A stretch of DNA of 14,676 bases from an uncultured cyanobacterium (GTDB lineage: Bacteria > Cyanobacteriota > Vampirovibrionia > Gastranaerophilales > Gastranaerophilaceae), in contig CAMAML010000008.1 of the NCBI GenBank assembly GCA_945836835.1, positions 1 to 14,676 of the forward strand, given 5' to 3'. Both the position numbers and the translations under genes were made by a program. The notes under the pieces were generated by a model that was given only the letters and a program-made list of their open reading frames with translations, did not search any database and was not told the DNA's origin. Below are positions 13,101 to 14,676 of the stretch, piece by piece (positions within the stretch are counted from its first letter, which is position 1; each line of letters opens with the position of its first letter).

Positions 13101-14676
13101 GAGCTGAGTTTTTCACTTAAGCCTTGCGATATTTCGGAAACGTTATCTTTAAATTCCGAGACGGTCTGTTTCAGGGTATCGATTTCGGCTCTTGATTGAG
13201 AGTGTTCTTCCGAAATTTTTTGGCGAATTTGTTCAATAATTTCATCCCGATTGGTCGTGTCCGTGATGAGTGATTTTATTGAACTGACGGTCTCTAAAAT
13301 GTTGGTATTGTTGCTTTTTGTTGCCTCGGAAACTTCTTCCATTGCGTTGAGACATTCTTTTTTGATGGCGTCCAGTTCGCTCAAGTGAAGGATGTCTACT
13401 TGGCGGCTGCTTTCCATAAACTTCGTAATTGTTTCGTTACGCTCGTGTAACAAGTCTTTAACCGTTTGGAAAGCTTGTTTGTTAACTTCTTCGGTGTTTG
13501 TTATCAAGATTTCCAGTGCGGTGAGTTTGTCTATAAGCTCCTGCGGATTGGTGCAGGTGAGCAAAAGGTCTCTCAATTCGGCAAAACTTCCGCTTATATT
13601 CGAGCCTTGAGCGGCAAGTGCCGAGGTGAGTTCCACGGTCGAGTTTTCAAAATTGGACTTGAAAGTCCCGAGTTCCGAAAGGAGGGACGAGTTAAACTCT
13701 CCTTCTTCCGCGGTATAGCTTTGCAACAGATCTTGGTAAGAAGTGAGAGTGTTATTCAAGTGTTCAAAATCGGTGCGATTTTTTGCGTCGGCACTTTTTA
13801 GAATTAAATCGACCGCGTCGAGCTTTGAGATGATTTCTTCGCTGTTGTCGTGTTCTTCGATAAGTGAAGAAACTTTGTGCAACTCGGAGGAAATCCCGAT
13901 ATATCTTTGGGAAGAATCTTGCACAAGATTTTCAATCGACTGTTGATATTTTGTATCAAACTCGTCAAAAGCTGTTTTATACTCTTCTTGAGTTGTCGAA
14001 ACGGCGGAAATTTTGTCGCTTATTGTATCCAATTTTGAAACGACATTTTCATCTCTGAACTGTGCCGTATCGTAAAATTCGCCAAGAGCCTGTCTTAAAG
14101 ATCCAAGGTCAGCAATAATGTTTTCGCCTAATTCTTTGTTGAATGTAAATTCTTTATTTGTCGCCTCAATGTAACGTTCAATAGCGTTCAAAAGCTCCTG
14201 AATTTTTTCGGAGGATGTTTCGCCCGATATGGCAACGTTTGTCGCTAATTCGTCGATTTTGGATTTTATCTCTTCGGCTTTCGGGTTGTTGTTTAAATAT
14301 TCCGAAATTGAGCCGAGTTTTTGGCAAACATTTGCAAAATTTTCATCTTCCGATTTTGAATTTACGATAACTTTCAACTCCCCGAGAAGTTCGTTTACGG
14401 TAGCAAAACTTTGGGAATAATCCATAGCTGAAACGACTTCACCCAAGTTGTCCAGTTTGCCGAGAACATTTGCGTTGTTGAATTGGAAATTGTCGTAAAA
14501 TTCACCTAGCGCCTGTCTTAATGCACCGATTTCCGCAAGCTGATTTTCGTTAGCCTCTTTGTTTAAATTAGCCTCTTCGCTCACCGCCTCAATGTAGCGT
14601 GCAATAACGTTCAAAAGTTCTTGAATTTTTTCGGAGGATGTTTCGCCCGATATGGCAACGTTTGTCGCTAATTCGT
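10160..14676 (-). CDS. Giant repetitive coiled-coil protein (5' end beyond the window)
   Basis: The frame is open from the right edge of the window to the TAA at 10160-10162: 1504 residues are visible and the N-terminus is missing. I do not recognise the family. The product is almost entirely heptad-like helix, rich in Glu, Ser, Asp, Asn, Leu and Ile, with only three Trp, two of them near the C-terminus (YLGEWMDDTTE and SRWSTVEEAV). A tandem repeat starts ELATNVAISGETSSEKIQEL and recurs after exactly 141 residues, and looser motifs of the type N-x-[ED]-E-[IL]-I recur about every 98-99 residues further on. The last 50-60 residues (EKKFELQESRLDRLEKKLDS and onward) form a strong charged coiled coil. 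No transmembrane segment, signal peptide, Walker A or other enzymatic motif is seen. A role as a filament, scaffold or spacer is only an inference. Its stop overlaps the glcD start. Confidence 0.85.
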   Translation of the reverse strand, partial: ELATNVAISGETSSEKIQELLNVIARYIEAVSEEANLNKEANENQLAEIGALRQALGEFYDNFQFNNANVLGKLDNLGEVVSAMDYSQSFATVNELLGELKVIVNSKSEDENFANVCQKLGSISEYLNNNPKAEEIKSKIDELATNVAISGETSSEKIQELLNAIERYIEATNKEFTFNKELGENIIADLGSLRQALGEFYDTAQFRDENVVSKLDTISDKISAVSTTQEEYKTAFDEFDTKYQQSIENLVQDSSQRYIGISSELHKVSSLIEEHDNSEEIISKLDAVDLILKSADAKNRTDFEHLNNTLTSYQDLLQSYTAEEGEFNSSLLSELGTFKSNFENSTVELTSALAAQGSNISGSFAELRDLLLTCTNPQELIDKLTALEILITNTEEVNKQAFQTVKDLLHERNETITKFMESSRQVDILHLSELDAIKKECLNAMEEVSEATKSNNTNILETVSSIKSLITDTTNRDEIIEQIRQKISEEHSQSRAEIDTLKQTVSEFKDNVSEISQGLSEKLSSANSALIEIQAYNREILPTKDSVDEVIELVNSKSEEALSAVAQAVSDTSVSIQNIISALSQTAKTEELSEIISKFADMEYKLADISKNYENCVGELSTKFSEYSATLEQTSADTSDKIETSINAMKLIQSSINELEDNLSHLVQNSGLVEILADVRTAVQRNTNLLSSQSELWTDEFRNSVAENFDKLFENMSLVGTNLEVSRQQQEMGSAKIIEKCEADVQNILHQLAVSQNSIESIVTTSSEQLVSELAPLKNSFDNFIEEDFSVGINSIKNQLEISYNRVLSEVSKIIDENISAEKILGLYKDVLDKITTLSANFDKNFTQISQSINVALSNINAYFKNDRNDEIKNSIVNLREELLKKFDYETTLNDILKNIDNIPDYAENLDEIRDDLTKVLKNYETISETLPILNELNSKIDIFAQDESILFELESVSNVLDEVRSTVSDMEEDKSLLKIIETKLDIIADNDGVDEEIVNLLNSIKEVADTSITSLKEESSKLEGYIYNLNDKLDDISGAVTTLDKNLDENLSISGSIKDNLDEIGDIIKSELAECQEQHNYIGTNVENIRNVLSSGVEDLKGQNSELSSKLSEIKNDTEIGYKLNDLMNALHNKVDVLAMADDSDVREEIEEIHTLIEDHIGNFNTYASDKNVDNTLKDLLGRINKVDMTIGEIDLSKEASEIKTSVIDALVALTNEISFTEETEEIKDFVEERTGELHRTLKSLQHQLSSITSNSDDINFYSYTLQDVEKDLAKIRFGINELVSKSPAEDLSLISTNFGKVAKAVESLRNAVVETEYRRSQNSVEEDIVSMSSRVNQILLAQKDLNESLLNSSDENSEVARRLLLSNQDIEDMLRKINENISQTSNTTNILKNVMTYLGEWMDDTTETLSGIYSKTSRWSTVEEAVSELRKSLPNNNELLNFIEKKFELQESRLDRLEKKLDSVNNMVMANNINAMTEKMNQLDIRLSKLGENIEKLVSYVE
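14199..14253 (-). repeat. Inner copy of a 423-bp tandem repeat, 55-nt identical core
   Basis: These 55 bases are identical to 14622-14676, which run into the window edge. The offset is 423 bp, that is 141 codons, in frame. Flanking sequence to the left of both copies is similar but diverged, and the paired AGALRQALGEFYD-like segments confirm a full-length repeat unit. Confidence 0.85.
14622..14676 (-). repeat. Outer copy of the 423-bp tandem repeat, cut by the window edge
   Basis: Identical over all 55 visible bases to 14199-14253. It encodes ELATNVAISGETSSEKIQ in the coiled-coil frame. Because identity persists up to the edge, the true length of the identical block and the number of further copies upstream are unknown. 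Confidence 0.85.

Noticed and set aside
14612..14614. TTG at 14614 as the true start of the coiled-coil gene
   Set aside because: The same frame continues without a stop to the window edge and encodes the repeat unit ELATNVAISGETSSEKIQEL seen again inside the gene, so the gene begins outside the window.
14199..14676. CRISPR-like or transposon terminal repeat
   Set aside because: The two 55-nt copies are direct, 423 bp apart, in frame and coding; they are protein repeats.
10160..14676. SMC-type ATPase or phage tape measure protein
   Set aside because: No Walker A or ABC signature in the visible part, no hydrophobic segments typical of tape measure proteins, and no phage genes nearby. An ATPase head in the missing N-terminus is not formally excluded.

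Overview
The window looks like chromosomal DNA from an uncultured, moderately AT-rich Gram-negative gut-type bacterium. The best guess is the Gastranaerophilales (Melainabacteria/Vampirovibrionia, non-photosynthetic relatives of cyanobacteria). The main reason is the type IV pilin-like protein at the left edge, whose style (FTLAEVLITLGVIGVV at the N-terminus, DVNGTKKPNRYGYD near the C-terminus) I associate with that group. LpxA and a heptosyltransferase-like GT9 enzyme indicate a lipid A-based outer membrane. The lineage call is recognition from memory, not a search result.

Layout, left to right: (1) + strand: pseudopilin (2-760), then a GT9 heptosyltransferase-like gene (817-1845). (2) 1846-2123: noncoding, C-rich on the + strand, with several perfect short inverted repeats. 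(3) - strand: GH38 alpha-mannosidase-like gene (2124-4163) that lacks the usual C-terminal region. (4) + strand: small secreted NTF2/SnoaL-like protein (4285-4764). (5) - strand: DUF3137 membrane protein (5319-6431), then an exported PpiC-type parvulin (4841-5251). (6) + strand: lpxA and an M29 aminopeptidase (6616-8537), 11 nt apart and probably one operon. (7) 8538-8781: AT-rich gap with a weak small ORF and a perfect hairpin. (8) - strand: a very large repeat-rich coiled-coil protein (10160-14676, 5' end outside the window) whose stop overlaps the start of a GlcD-type FAD oxidase (8782-10170).

Most genes are housekeeping or envelope functions: lipid A (LpxA), LPS core (GT9), periplasmic folding (parvulin), pili or secretion (pseudopilin). 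I see no phage, IS, CRISPR, tRNA or rRNA. The signals most worth a second look are: the giant coiled-coil protein, with a 141-residue tandem repeat that is still identical over 55 nt of DNA; two - strand genes (GH38 and parvulin) whose sigma70-type promoters have the same geometry and place the expected +1 exactly on the ATG, with no Shine-Dalgarno (apparently leaderless mRNAs); inverted repeats sitting over the stop codons of three - strand genes; and the structured intergenic block beside the shortened mannosidase.
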